A DNA stretch of 64,000 nt from Accumulibacter sp. (GTDB lineage Bacteria > Pseudomonadota > Gammaproteobacteria > Burkholderiales > Rhodocyclaceae). Position numbers and translations under genes: made by a program. The stretch is taken from the NCBI RefSeq assembly GCF_029255285.1, contig NZ_JAPUVI010000043.1, positions 99,407-163,406 of the forward strand, read 5' to 3'. The notes beneath the pieces were generated by a model, which was given only the letters and a program-made list of their open reading frames with translations, was not told the origin of the DNA and ran no database searches. Each line of letters opens with the position of its first letter. The stretch's first letter is position 1. Of this stretch, positions 20,366 through 30,643 are shown piece by piece.

Positions 20366-21142
20366 TCAGCGGTTGGTGAACGACGCCTTGCGCTTTTCGA
20401 CGAAGGCGGCCATTCCCTCCTTCTGATCGTCGAGTGCGAAAGCAGAATGGAAAGTGCGACGTTCGAAAAGCAGGCCTTCCGTCAAGGAGCTCTCGTAGGA
20501 GCGATTGATGCATTCCTTGATCATCATTACTACAGGCAGCGAGAAACTGGCGATTCGGCTCGCCGTCGACATGGCCTCATCGAGAAGCTTGTCGGCCGGT
20601 ACGACGCGTGAAATCAGACCAGCGCGTTCGGCTTCCTGGGCGTCGATATTGCGTGAGGCAAGGCACATTTCCATCGCCTTCGCTTTTGACACGGCTCGCG
20701 GCAGGCGCTGGGTGCCACCGGCACCGGGAAGGATTCCCAGGCGAATTTCGGGTTGGCCAAACTGCGCGTTGTCGGCCGCCAGGATGATGTCGCACATCAT
20801 CGCCAGCTCGCAGCCGCCGCCCAGGGCATAGCCGGCGACGGCAGCGATGACCGGCTTGCGGCAGTTCTTGACGCCCTCCCAGTTACGTGTGATGAAGTCG
20901 CCCTTGTAGGCTTCCATATAACTCATCGACTGCATCAACGTGATGTCGGCACCCGCGGCGAAGGCCTTGTCCGATCCGGTGATGACGATGGCGCCGATAT
21001 TGTCGTCCGCCTCGAAATCGGCGAGCGCGCGGCCCATCTCGTTCATCAGGTCATCGTTCAGGGCATTGAGTTGTTTCGGACGGTTGAGCGTGATCAGGCC
21101 GACCTTTCCGCGTACTTCGGCGGTGATATTGATATAAGTCAT
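20366..21142 (-). CDS. Enoyl-CoA hydratase (crotonase family)
   Basis: A 258-residue crotonase-fold enzyme. The oxyanion hole is at AAGADI and YALGGG. The two catalytic glutamates are Glu112 (GGCELAMM) and Glu132 (GQPEIRLG), so it is a true hydratase producing (S)-3-hydroxyacyl-CoA rather than an isomerase. The ATG at 21142 has GGAG 9 bases upstream; an earlier in-frame ATG adds seven residues without support. It sits between the depolymerase-like and synthase-like genes, which suggests a role in PHA or beta-oxidation flux. Confidence 0.93.
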   Translation of the reverse strand: MTYINITAEVRGKVGLITLNRPKQLNALNDDLMNEMGRALADFEADDNIGAIVITGSDKAFAAGADITLMQSMSYMEAYKGDFITRNWEGVKNCRKPVIAAVAGYALGGGCELAMMCDIILAADNAQFGQPEIRLGILPGAGGTQRLPRAVSKAKAMEMCLASRNIDAQEAERAGLISRVVPADKLLDEAMSTASRIASFSLPVVMMIKECINRSYESSLTEGLLFERRTFHSAFALDDQKEGMAAFVEKRKASFTNR

Positions 21143-21269
21143 TGGGCGAATCTCCGGATTCAAGGTTGGAAAAAACGCGAGCTTCCCGAAATCAGGCGCG
21201 GAAGCTTCCGGGTGTGATGATCGAAACGAACGTCGCTCGTCGCGAACGGCAGCAATTCAGCCATGACGA

Positions 21270-21302
21270 GCGCCGGCTGGACAGATGGTGTCCAGCCGGC
21301 GC
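21270..21302. repeat. Perfect 14-bp inverted repeat between two minus-strand genes
   Basis: GCGCCGGCTGGACA and its exact complement flank a 5-base loop (GATGG). No T-run follows on either strand. It lies between the PhaC-like gene stop (21365) and the enoyl-CoA hydratase start (21142), so it could attenuate read-through or stabilise the upstream mRNA. Confidence 0.75.
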
Positions 21303-21364
21303 TGCGGAGAACCACGTGAGTTCTTGGCGGCGCGGCGTACTCGGTTGGCGTGTGCTGCCGTCGA

Positions 21365-22840
21365 TCAGGCCGTTTTCGAGATGTCGAGCTGGAACTTGAC
21401 CGGTCCCCGAGCCGATTTGCCGTTGGCGTCGTTGAAAGCACCGTTGACCGGCGCTTTCTTGGCGTAAGGGCTGGTCAGGATGGCCACGTGACCACCGAAG
21501 AAGGCGACCGACTCGAGGCCGTCCCAGCCTTCTAGGAACTTGTTGCCGGCGGTGGCACACGGCGGCGTGACGAGGTCGTCCTTGATCGCATAGTCCTGAT
21601 ACCAGGGCACCTTCAGGTCGATGAGGCGCTTGATGTTCAGTGGCTGATCAAACAGCTTGACCGGTAGCGTACCGTCCTCGGCAATCGGATCCTGGAAAGT
21701 GTGCGAGCTCATGTTCGCGATCGCCAGCGGCAGGTGGACACGTTCCTTGAGCAGCCAGCGGAAGAGCGCCGCAGGCGTCTTGCCCGGATTGAGGTCGGTG
21801 GCGCGTTGCAGCGAGGCTTGATCAAGCACCTTGACGAGCGGCGTTTCGCGGTCGATGGCGACGAAGCGCATGCCGAGACTCAGCAGGTAGCCGTTGGCCA
21901 CCTTGTTGCCGCTCGGCAAAGTGGTGGTAATGAAGTCGTGATGCATCGTCGGCATGCCACTGATCGCGTCGCTGTAAGTCCCATCAACCGGTGTCACGTT
22001 GGTGATCAGCGCGTCGCAGACGTCTGCCAGTTTGCCCGACAGGATGTTCATCAGCGAGATGTAACCCCCCTGGCAGGTGCCGTTCAAGGTCGCTTTCTTG
22101 CCGTCGTTGAGTTCCATGACCTTGGCGCAGAGCTGACGGGTCTGTTCGCAGTCCTCTTCGGGCGTCATCGTCTGGACTTTCTCGTTGGTCATGATGTCCT
22201 TGACGACGCGGACGTAGGTCGGAATGCCCTCGTTGGCGAACGAGTGGGCATAACTCTTGTTTTCGAAAGGCAGGAAGGCGAGGATGTGCACACCCAGCAT
22301 GTACGGTGGTACGAGGATGACCGGCTTGAGATGTTCGTTGACTTTGACACCCTCCTTGAGCGGCAGAACCTGATAGAGCTCGAAGGCGTCGGTTTCGTGT
22401 ACGAGCTTGTAGCCCGAGGTGTTGAAATGGAAGCCGAATTCGTCGCCGATGGCCTCGATCTGTTCGTTGAAGTTCGAAACCGCTTCCATGATCTCGGCTT
22501 CCCGTTTCATGTAGCCGCTCCACTTTTCGCCGTCCGTCTTCAGAAGCGAATTCAGGAAAGCGCGCGTTCCTTCCTCGATTTGGTCGAAGGCGTAGTCGGC
22601 CAGCTTGCCCTGCGCACCGGACAATCCCTTGCTGGCGAGTGCCAGATTGTGCTCGACGATCTGGTAGGCTTCCATGACGCTCAACGGATTGTCCCGTGCC
22701 GCGGTCAGCGCGATGTGCGCGGCAATGAAGAGATTGTCATTGAACTCGCTGATCTCCCGGTTCGAGGCGCGCATCATGGCCATCGTATACCGCATCCAAC
22801 TGGTTGTGAAATCAGGTATTTCCTTCAGCAGTGCAAACAT
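21365..22840 (-). CDS. PhaC-like alpha/beta-hydrolase (PHA synthase-related, Cys nucleophile)
   Basis: A 491-residue protein related to PHA synthases. The lipase-like box is GTCQGGY with Cys256 as nucleophile. The acid is likely in KDDLVTPP and the base in FFGGHVAIL. It is shorter than class I synthases (about 590) and longer than class III PhaC (about 355), and the N-terminal 150 residues are helical. The start at 22840 has GGAGG at the right distance. Whether it polymerises, cleaves or only binds PHA cannot be told. It is one of three Cys-box proteins in the window and lies upstream of the crotonase on the same strand. Confidence 0.82.
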   Translation of the reverse strand: MFALLKEIPDFTTSWMRYTMAMMRASNREISEFNDNLFIAAHIALTAARDNPLSVMEAYQIVEHNLALASKGLSGAQGKLADYAFDQIEEGTRAFLNSLLKTDGEKWSGYMKREAEIMEAVSNFNEQIEAIGDEFGFHFNTSGYKLVHETDAFELYQVLPLKEGVKVNEHLKPVILVPPYMLGVHILAFLPFENKSYAHSFANEGIPTYVRVVKDIMTNEKVQTMTPEEDCEQTRQLCAKVMELNDGKKATLNGTCQGGYISLMNILSGKLADVCDALITNVTPVDGTYSDAISGMPTMHHDFITTTLPSGNKVANGYLLSLGMRFVAIDRETPLVKVLDQASLQRATDLNPGKTPAALFRWLLKERVHLPLAIANMSSHTFQDPIAEDGTLPVKLFDQPLNIKRLIDLKVPWYQDYAIKDDLVTPPCATAGNKFLEGWDGLESVAFFGGHVAILTSPYAKKAPVNGAFNDANGKSARGPVKFQLDISKTA

Positions 22841-23555
22841 TTTCCAACCTCCAACAATCAACGTCAGTCAAAACGGGCCAGCCCACGGGGGCGACCCACG
22901 ATTACCATGGCCTGGCGACACGCCCGACTTCGCGAGCCCATCCCGGACAGCGACTCCCAAGTGGCCAACGCCGACGGCCAAGCACGCCACCGATTGTCTT
23001 ACCTGTGCAGCGCAGCGCGCTCGGGCTGTCGACCAAGCAGGCCGTGTCGCCTGCCGCCACGCTCTACGGTCCGCGAGCGCACCAATGGTCGCCAGATCTG
23101 ACGACGGTACTGGTCTTCGGTTATCGGTCCGACGCCTACAGCCGCTGCTTGAAGAAGTCGTATCCATTGCGCTTCTCCTGCTGGTCCTGGCAAACTCGGG
23201 GGTGAGTCGGGCCGCCATCCTGCACGCGCGCCTTTCTGCACCGCACAATGCATTCTACTCCTCCGTGCGGTATTTGTTCACTCCGCTTGGCGGTTCCAGT
23301 GGGGATTATTCGTCCGATCGTCTGAAGCGTTGGCAATTGCTTGGCTCGTAAGTCTTCCGAGGGGTTGGCGCGGGCGCCGGCGGGGGCTCGGGATCGCTTT
23401 GCAAGAGGCTTGCGCCGCAGTGCTGCCAGGAGCGGTATACTGGCGGCTTGTTGCGCTGCGATAGCGGCGTCGGCGGGTAGTTTGGCTTACTCGATGCCGT
23501 GGTGCGGCACGGGCGGCTCGCTGGCTGCGTCGGGTATTCTTGGACCGGAGACGAA
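22841..23555. other. 700-base region without a convincing gene
   Basis: It separates the divergent PhaC-like and acyl-CoA ligase genes. Open frames here are Arg/Ala/Ser-rich, lack ribosome sites and have no family likeness. It should hold both promoters. No tRNA, hairpin with T-run or direct repeat was recognised. Confidence 0.4.
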
Positions 23556-25079
<1,524 letters not shown>

Positions 25080-25086
25080 TCCGGCG

Positions 25087-27060
25087 CTACTGCTGGAAGA
25101 CGTAAGTCCCCGGGGCATCGCACAGCGCGACGTAGCCCTTGTCGACGGCGCCCATCGGCGGTGCCGCTTCGCTTCCCGAGGAATGCTTAACCAGCCATTC
25201 CTGCCAAACTGGCCACCAGGAGCCCTCGTACTTCGGCGTTTGCTCCTTCCAGGTATCGGCGTCGAGAAAGCGCTCGCCTTCACGGCAGACACTTAGCTGG
25301 AACGACCGGTGTGCACGGCCGGGTTCATTGACGATGCCTACATTGTGCCCGCCGCTAGTCAGGACAAAAGTCAATTCGGTCGAATCGCTCTGCAGGTGGA
25401 GCTTGTAGACCGAGCGCCATGGGGCAACGTGGTCGGCAACCGCAGCGACGGCAAACATCGGACAGTGGATGTTGCTGATCGAAATGGCCCGCCCGCCGAC
25501 CATGTACTTGCCCTGGAACAGCTGGTTGTCGACGTAGAGGCGGCGCAGCACTTCGGAATGCTGGCGGTAGGGCATGCGCGTGCCGTCGGCGTTCCAGGCC
25601 ATCAGATCGAACATCGGTTCGCGATGTCCGAGGTAGTACTCGCGCACCATCTTCGACCAGATGAGGTCCGCCGACTTGAGCAACTGGAAGCCGCCGGACA
25701 CCTGCTTGTGACCGAGATAACCCTTCTCCCACATCATGTCCTCGAGCAGGGTGACTTCACTGGCGTCCATGAAAACGTTGATTTCGCCAACTTCCGTGAA
25801 GTCGGTCATCGTCGTGAACAAGGTGATGCTGGCCAGACGGTCGTCACCGTCGCGAGCCATGGCAGCCGCCGCGATGGTCAGCAGGATTCCGCCCAGGCAG
25901 TAACCGACGGTATGAATCTTGCGTCCTGGCAGAATGTCCGAAATGGCATTGATCGCTGCCAGCGTTCCCGACTTGCGATAATCTTCCATGCCCAGATTGC
26001 GGTGCTCCGCTCCCGGGTTGAGCCACGAGATCATGAATACGGTATGACCGCGATCGACCAGATACTTGACCAGCGAGTTGTGCGGCGACAGGTCGAGGAT
26101 GTAGTACTTCATCATCCAGGCGGATTGCATCAGGACCGGTTCGCGTTGAACGGTGTCGGTGGTCGGCGAATACTGGATCAACTCGATCAGGTGATTGCGG
26201 TACACCACTTTGCCGGGGGTGATGGCGAGGTTCTTTCCGACCTTGAACGCCTCGACGCCCGCGGGTTTTTCGTCACGCAAGGCGCGACGCAGATCTTCTG
26301 TGTAGTGCTCGGCCCCGCGTACGAGATTGGCGCCGCGTTCCTTGACCGTCGCTTCGACGATTTCAGGGTTCATCGTCGGCACGTTGCCCGGCGCCATCAT
26401 GTCGAGAATCTGCTTCGCCGTGAACCAGACCGCCGCCTCGCTGTGTTTGGAAACACCGCGCACGCCTGTGGTGGCGTTGTGCCACCATTGCTGATTGAGC
26501 AGGAAGCCCTGGTAGATCACGTTGTAAGGAAAGCTCTGCCATCCCGGATGGTCGAAGCGATGGTCGCCTGGCAGCGGCTTGATGCACGGTTCGGCATTTC
26601 CGGTTACCGCCGAAGTCAGCGCGTAGGAGCCGAGGCGCAATGCCTTGCGCGCCGCCTTCGCTCCCAGTTGAAACTGTTTGCCGGGTGAAGCCGACAGGTG
26701 CACCATCCAGTCGAGATAGGCCATCGCCAACGACGCCGGCGAAACGCCACCGCTCAGTTGACCCAGCGCGATGTTGGTCATCCGGTCTATGTTCTCCAGA
26801 GCATCGGAGTCGAGCAGATGACGGTCGCTAAGCCGGCGGGTGTAGTCCACGCGCGGCTGGGGTGGCGCCGTCGGCCCGGCTTCCCGCGAGTCTGCCGGCG
26901 GTGGCTCGACGGCCTGCGGCAAGGGAACTGCCGGAGGGGCGTCGATGGTTGCTGGCTGGCGGGCCGCACGGGCTCGGGTGCGCCGCTTCGGCGCAGCGGC
27001 TGTTGAACTGGCGACCGTCGTAGCGGTTGTCGCTGAGGAATCTTCAGAGCTTCTGACCAT
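25087..27060 (-). CDS. phaC: Class I poly(3-hydroxyalkanoate) synthase
   Basis: A 657-residue synthase that polymerises (R)-3-hydroxyacyl-CoA on PHA granules. The nucleophile Cys388 is in GYCLGG. The general-base Asp is in VADHVAPWRS and the His in SGGHNVGIVNEPG. Class I hallmarks WWHNATTGVRGV and the MDWLNPG-like ISWLNPG are present. The first 85 residues are Ala/Pro/Arg-rich, longer than in the Cupriavidus enzyme. It has its own upstream region of about 490 bases, divergent from the SDR-thiolase-PhaEC genes. Confidence 0.95.
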   Translation of the reverse strand: MVRSSEDSSATTATTVASSTAAAPKRRTRARAARQPATIDAPPAVPLPQAVEPPPADSREAGPTAPPQPRVDYTRRLSDRHLLDSDALENIDRMTNIALGQLSGGVSPASLAMAYLDWMVHLSASPGKQFQLGAKAARKALRLGSYALTSAVTGNAEPCIKPLPGDHRFDHPGWQSFPYNVIYQGFLLNQQWWHNATTGVRGVSKHSEAAVWFTAKQILDMMAPGNVPTMNPEIVEATVKERGANLVRGAEHYTEDLRRALRDEKPAGVEAFKVGKNLAITPGKVVYRNHLIELIQYSPTTDTVQREPVLMQSAWMMKYYILDLSPHNSLVKYLVDRGHTVFMISWLNPGAEHRNLGMEDYRKSGTLAAINAISDILPGRKIHTVGYCLGGILLTIAAAAMARDGDDRLASITLFTTMTDFTEVGEINVFMDASEVTLLEDMMWEKGYLGHKQVSGGFQLLKSADLIWSKMVREYYLGHREPMFDLMAWNADGTRMPYRQHSEVLRRLYVDNQLFQGKYMVGGRAISISNIHCPMFAVAAVADHVAPWRSVYKLHLQSDSTELTFVLTSGGHNVGIVNEPGRAHRSFQLSVCREGERFLDADTWKEQTPKYEGSWWPVWQEWLVKHSSGSEAAPPMGAVDKGYVALCDAPGTYVFQQ

Positions 27061-27554
27061 GGGAGTTCTCCGTTAGTGCGCCGCAGCGGTGTGCGGCCAA
27101 GAGCGCTGATGCGCCCGTGTGCGGCTGATGCTACGCCATACGGTCGGCGACCGCCTGATCCAGGTCAACAGTTGGTGGGGTCGAGCAATGGGAATGGCAG
27201 GGAGGCGTCATGGCCTGGGGCCGGACGGGTCCTGTAGCGGCCTCCCTGGCGCTCGCGGAGGCCGCTCTTGTGCTTGACTCGACAGCACTCGGCATTCGAC
27301 AATGGCGGGGTAGCTCGCCGCCTCTTTCCGCTGGGATGGTCTGCGTTAGGCGCGGCAGAGCTTGCTGGTGGGGCTCGCCTGATCGTTCCTTAGGGGCAGC
27401 CTATCCCGAGGCGGGTAGCTGCCTTGCCAAAACGATCCTCCGGTCAGCCACGGGATCGGGTTTTGCCGTGACGATGCGGATTCCTCATGATCGCGTCGGC
27501 ACTGGCCGGTAGCGCGGCATCGCGTGATGTCGCGATATTTTTTTGGGGGTAGAA
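27061..27554. other. Divergent intergenic region between the two PHA gene sets
   Basis: About 490 bases between phaC (minus) and the SDR gene (plus). No gene is supported. Just before the SDR start it turns T-rich (ATATTTTTTTGGGGGT); the GGGGG run acts as the Shine-Dalgarno. Both promoters should lie here. Confidence 0.45.
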
Positions 27555-28322
27555 ATGCAAATCAATGGCAGTGTATTTGTGGTAACGGGAGCAGGATCCG
27601 GTCTGGGTGCGGCGACGGCGAACACCATCGTGGCGGCCGGCGGGAAAGTCGTCATCGTGGATGTGGACGCGGGCGCTGGCGAGGCTCAAGCGTCTCAACT
27701 GGGTTCCAGCGCGCGCTTTGCCAAGACCGATGTGACCGATGAGTCGAGCGCAAGGGCGGCGATCGAAACGGCGGTTAAAGAGTTCGGCGCACTGCACGGG
27801 CTGGTGAACTGCGCCGGTGTTGCCCCTCCAAAGAAGGTGCTCGGCCGTGACGGCCCGCATGACTTGGCCACCTTCGCGCGCGTCGTCAGCATTAATCTCA
27901 TCGGCACTTTCAACATGATCCGTCTGGCTGCCGAGGCGATGAGCAAGAACGAGCCGAATGAGGGCGGTGAGCGCGGCGTGATTGTCAATACGGCGTCGGT
28001 CGCCGGTTACGACGGCCAGATCGGCCAAGCTGCCTACGCCTCGTCCAAGGCTGGCGTTATCGGCCTGACGCTACCGGTCGCCCGTGAGTTGGCGGCGCAC
28101 GGAATCCGCGTCGTCACCATCGCCCCGGGCATCTTCGAGACGCCGATGCTCAAGGGATTGCCGCAAGCGGCTCAGGACTCCCTGGGCAAGATGGTGCCGT
28201 TTCCGTCGCGCCTTGGTAGGCCGGCCGAGTATGCGGCTCTCGTCCAGCACATCTGCGAAAACGGCTATCTGAACGGCGAAGTCATTCGTCTCGATGGTTC
28301 GATCCGGATGGCGCCGAAGTGA
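27555..28322 (+). CDS. NAD-type SDR 3-hydroxyacyl-CoA dehydrogenase (HSD10-like)
   Basis: A 255-residue short-chain dehydrogenase. It has the cofactor loop TGAGSGLG (11-18), NCAG at 85-88 and catalytic Ser148, Tyr161 and Lys165. Asp36 at the end of beta-2 (VVIVDVD) is the residue that selects NAD(H) over NADP(H). Overall it resembles type 2 3-hydroxyacyl-CoA dehydrogenases (HSD10/FabG-like, including 2-methyl-3-hydroxybutyryl-CoA dehydrogenases) more than NADPH-dependent PhaB. ATG 27555 is chosen with GGGGG upstream. It probably reduces or oxidises acetoacetyl-CoA-type substrates with the thiolase that follows after 63 bases. Confidence 0.9.
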   Translation: MQINGSVFVVTGAGSGLGAATANTIVAAGGKVVIVDVDAGAGEAQASQLGSSARFAKTDVTDESSARAAIETAVKEFGALHGLVNCAGVAPPKKVLGRDGPHDLATFARVVSINLIGTFNMIRLAAEAMSKNEPNEGGERGVIVNTASVAGYDGQIGQAAYASSKAGVIGLTLPVARELAAHGIRVVTIAPGIFETPMLKGLPQAAQDSLGKMVPFPSRLGRPAEYAALVQHICENGYLNGEVIRLDGSIRMAPK

Positions 28323-28385
28323 TCGACGGCAGACAGCCCACCTTCAAACTGGCAATAGTCGTTGTAATCCAAAGGAGTGTCGTAT

Positions 28386-29567
28386 ATGAGTGAATCCGTA
28401 GTTATCGTCGGTGCCAAGCGTACGCCGGTAGGTGCCTTTCAGGGTCAGTTTGCCGGTCTGACGGCGCCACAACTCGGTGCCGTCGCGATCAAGGCGGCCG
28501 TCGAGCAGTCCGGCGTCAAGGGTGAAGATATCGATGAAGCCCTGATGGGTTGCTGCCTGATGGCGGGTGTTCGCCAGGCGCCGGCGCGCCAGGCCGTGTT
28601 GGGAGCCGGTTTGCCCAAATCGGTTCCGTGTACCACACTGACCAAGATGTGCAGTTCGGCCCAAAAGACGGTGATGATTGCGCACGACGAACTGCTTTCG
28701 GGTTCGGTCAATATCGCCGTAGCCGGTGGCATGGAGTCGATGACCAATGCTCCGCATGTGCTGACAGCTGCTCGCACCGGTTACCGTTTGGGTCACGGCG
28801 CGCTGTACGATCACATGTTCCTCGATGGCCTCGAGGATGCGTACGAGCCGGGTAAGCTGATGGGCGCCTTCGCCGAACTTTGCGTCGACAAGTACCGTTT
28901 TTCCCGCGAAGAGATGGATGCCTTCGCGGTCGAATCGGTGACCCGGGCGCAGCGTGCCGTTGGCAGTGGAGTGTTCGGTGACGAAATCGCGCCGGTGACG
29001 ATCAGCACCCGCAAGGGCGAGGAAGTTATTGCACTGGATGAGACACCGATGAAGTGCGATGTCTCGAAAATTACCAAGTTGAAGCCGGCTTTCAAGAAAG
29101 ACGGTGCCGTGACGCCGGCCAACTCGTCGTCGATTTCCGACGGCGCTGCCGCCTTTGTCCTGATGCGCGAGTCCGATGCCAAGAGCGCAGGAATAACACC
29201 TTTGGCCAGGATTGCCGGCCACGCCACATTTGCCCATGATCCGGCTTGGTTTACCACGGCCCCCGTGTTTGCCTTCCAGAAGCTTCTCAAGAAACTCGGC
29301 TGGCAAGCCACGGACGTCGATCTCTGGGAAATCAACGAGGCATTTGCCGCCGTGACGATGGCGTCGATGCGTGACCTCGACTTGCCGGCGGACAAGGTCA
29401 ACGTCAACGGCGGTGCCTGCGCGCTAGGCCATCCGATTGGTGCTACTGGTTCGCGCATTCTGGTGACGTTGCTTTACGCACTCAAAGCGCGTGGTCTCAA
29501 GCGAGGGATCGCTGGCCTTTGCGCCGGTGGTGGCGAAGCTACCGCGATTGCCATCGAAGTTCTCTGA
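28386..29567 (+). CDS. phaA: Acetyl-CoA C-acetyltransferase (beta-ketothiolase)
   Basis: A 393-residue thiolase, the normal length. The acylated Cys is in TKMCSSAQK, the His in GHPIGATGSR and the second Cys in GLCAGGGEA. It condenses two acyl-CoAs to 3-ketoacyl-CoA, the first step of PHA synthesis, or runs in reverse. Most biosynthetic thiolases have CSSGLKA at the acyl-Cys site; CSSAQK is a variant that may reflect another chain length or branched substrate. AAGGAG at 28372-28377 fits ATG 28386; the in-frame GTG at 28377 overlaps that site. Confidence 0.94.
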   Translation: MSESVVIVGAKRTPVGAFQGQFAGLTAPQLGAVAIKAAVEQSGVKGEDIDEALMGCCLMAGVRQAPARQAVLGAGLPKSVPCTTLTKMCSSAQKTVMIAHDELLSGSVNIAVAGGMESMTNAPHVLTAARTGYRLGHGALYDHMFLDGLEDAYEPGKLMGAFAELCVDKYRFSREEMDAFAVESVTRAQRAVGSGVFGDEIAPVTISTRKGEEVIALDETPMKCDVSKITKLKPAFKKDGAVTPANSSSISDGAAAFVLMRESDAKSAGITPLARIAGHATFAHDPAWFTTAPVFAFQKLLKKLGWQATDVDLWEINEAFAAVTMASMRDLDLPADKVNVNGGACALGHPIGATGSRILVTLLYALKARGLKRGIAGLCAGGGEATAIAIEVL

Positions 29568-29588
29568 GCGAATCGCTAACCAGCGTTC

Positions 29589-29611
29589 CCACCCCGTCCT
29601 TCGGGGTGGGT
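29589..29611 (+). promoter_or_regulatory. Hairpin immediately upstream of a ribosome site inside the PHA operon
   Basis: CCCACCCCG-TCCTT-CGGGGTGGG forms a 9-bp stem between the thiolase stop and the GAGGAG of the next gene, with no T-run. It may stop 3' decay or partly tune downstream translation. Confidence 0.6.
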
Positions 29612-29625
29612 GAGGAGTGAGTTTG

Positions 29626-30066
29626 ATGTTGATTGACAAGAAGCACATCGGCATGAAGGTGCCGCCACACTCGGTCACCCTGACGGCGTGGCAATTGAAA
29701 TGGTTTGCGAAGGCGACGGGCGAGACGAACCCGATATACTTTGACGAGGCAGCAGCCCATCGGGCCGGCTTACCGGGTGTCATGGCACCGCCGACCTTTT
29801 TCTTTTGTATGGATATGGACAAGGAGCGGCCTTTCGACTATCTCGAAACGATGGGTTGTGACCTCGGGAAAATGCTGCACGGGGAGCAGTCGTTCGTCTA
29901 TCACAAGCCGGTTTATTCCGGTGATACGCTGGAATTCGACGGCGAAATCACCGACATCTACGACAAGAAGAACGGTGCACTGCAGTTCGTCGTCAAAGAT
30001 GTCAAAGTGCGCCGGCAAGGCGAACTGGTGTGCGACGTGCACAGCGTGATGGTTATTCGGGAGTAG
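29626..30066 (+). CDS. MaoC/FAS1-like dehydratase, N-terminal-type hotdog subunit
   Basis: A 146-residue hotdog protein of the MaoC-dehydratase N-terminal (FAS1-like) family. It includes FAKATGETNPIYFDEAAA and GVMAPPTFFF, but lacks the full D-x-N-P-x-H catalytic motif. Such proteins usually pair with a catalytic MaoC subunit, as in mycobacterial HadA-HadB. The catalytic-type partner starts 11 bases downstream. ATG 29626 has GAGGAG at the right distance. An (R)-specific hydratase heterodimer is inferred. Confidence 0.85.
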   Translation: MLIDKKHIGMKVPPHSVTLTAWQLKWFAKATGETNPIYFDEAAAHRAGLPGVMAPPTFFFCMDMDKERPFDYLETMGCDLGKMLHGEQSFVYHKPVYSGDTLEFDGEITDIYDKKNGALQFVVKDVKVRRQGELVCDVHSVMVIRE

Positions 30067-30077
30067 GGGAAAAGTCC

Positions 30078-30500
30078 ATGACAACACCGAGTTTCGAGTC
30101 GCTCTCCGTGGGCGACGAAATCCCTTCGCTGACTACCGAGCCGGTATCCCGGCTGACGCTTGCTCTGTATGCCACGGGTTCAGGCGACCACCATCCTCTG
30201 CATCTCGACCAAGACTATGTCCGGTCGAAAGGCATCAAAGACGTCTTCGCGCATGGCATGCTGGGCATGGCCTACCTTGGGCGCCAACTGACGCAATGGG
30301 TGCCTCAGGAAGCCATTCGCAGCTTCGGGGTACGCTTCACGGCGATTACCCAGGTCGGCGAGCGGCTTGTTTGCACCGGCAAAGTCGTGGAAAAACTGGA
30401 GCGCGACGGGGAGAAATGTGTGCGCCTGGAGTTGACTTGCGCCAACGAGCACGGTGAGGCGAAGCACAAGGCAGATGCGGTGGTGGCTCTGGCCGGCTAG
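30078..30500 (+). CDS. MaoC-family (R)-specific enoyl-CoA hydratase
   Basis: A 140-residue hotdog protein with the hydratase-2 motif around GSGDHHPLHLD: Asp37 and His42 have the PhaJ spacing (D-x-x-x-x-H), with the usual Asn replaced by His39. It also has FAHGMLGMAYLGR. The reaction is hydration of 2-enoyl-CoA to (R)-3-hydroxyacyl-CoA, the monomer for PhaC. With the preceding gene it probably forms a two-subunit enzyme. The ATG at 30078 follows GGGGA. Confidence 0.87.
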   Translation: MTTPSFESLSVGDEIPSLTTEPVSRLTLALYATGSGDHHPLHLDQDYVRSKGIKDVFAHGMLGMAYLGRQLTQWVPQEAIRSFGVRFTAITQVGERLVCTGKVVEKLERDGEKCVRLELTCANEHGEAKHKADAVVALAG

Positions 30501-30593
30501 CAGACGGCCACTGTAGCTGCATTGATCGCGGACGTCATCCGACGACCGCCGTAGTAGGAGGGTACGTCGTGCCCCCAGTCTACTGATGGGCTC

Positions 30594-30614
30594 CGCCTAC
30601 TGCAGCGGTAGGCG
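30594..30614 (+). repeat. Small hairpin before phaE
   Basis: CGCCTAC / GTAGGCG, a 7-bp stem with a 7-base loop, lies 30 bases before the phaE start. It overlaps an alternative GTG (30614), which argues against that start. Confidence 0.5.
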
Positions 30615-30643
30615 TGTCCGACACACGAAAGGAGATTACAGGA

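Noticed and set aside
30614-30643. GTG 30614 as the start of phaE
   Set aside because: It lies at the edge of a hairpin, lacks a Shine-Dalgarno, and AAAGGAG clearly serves GTG 30644.
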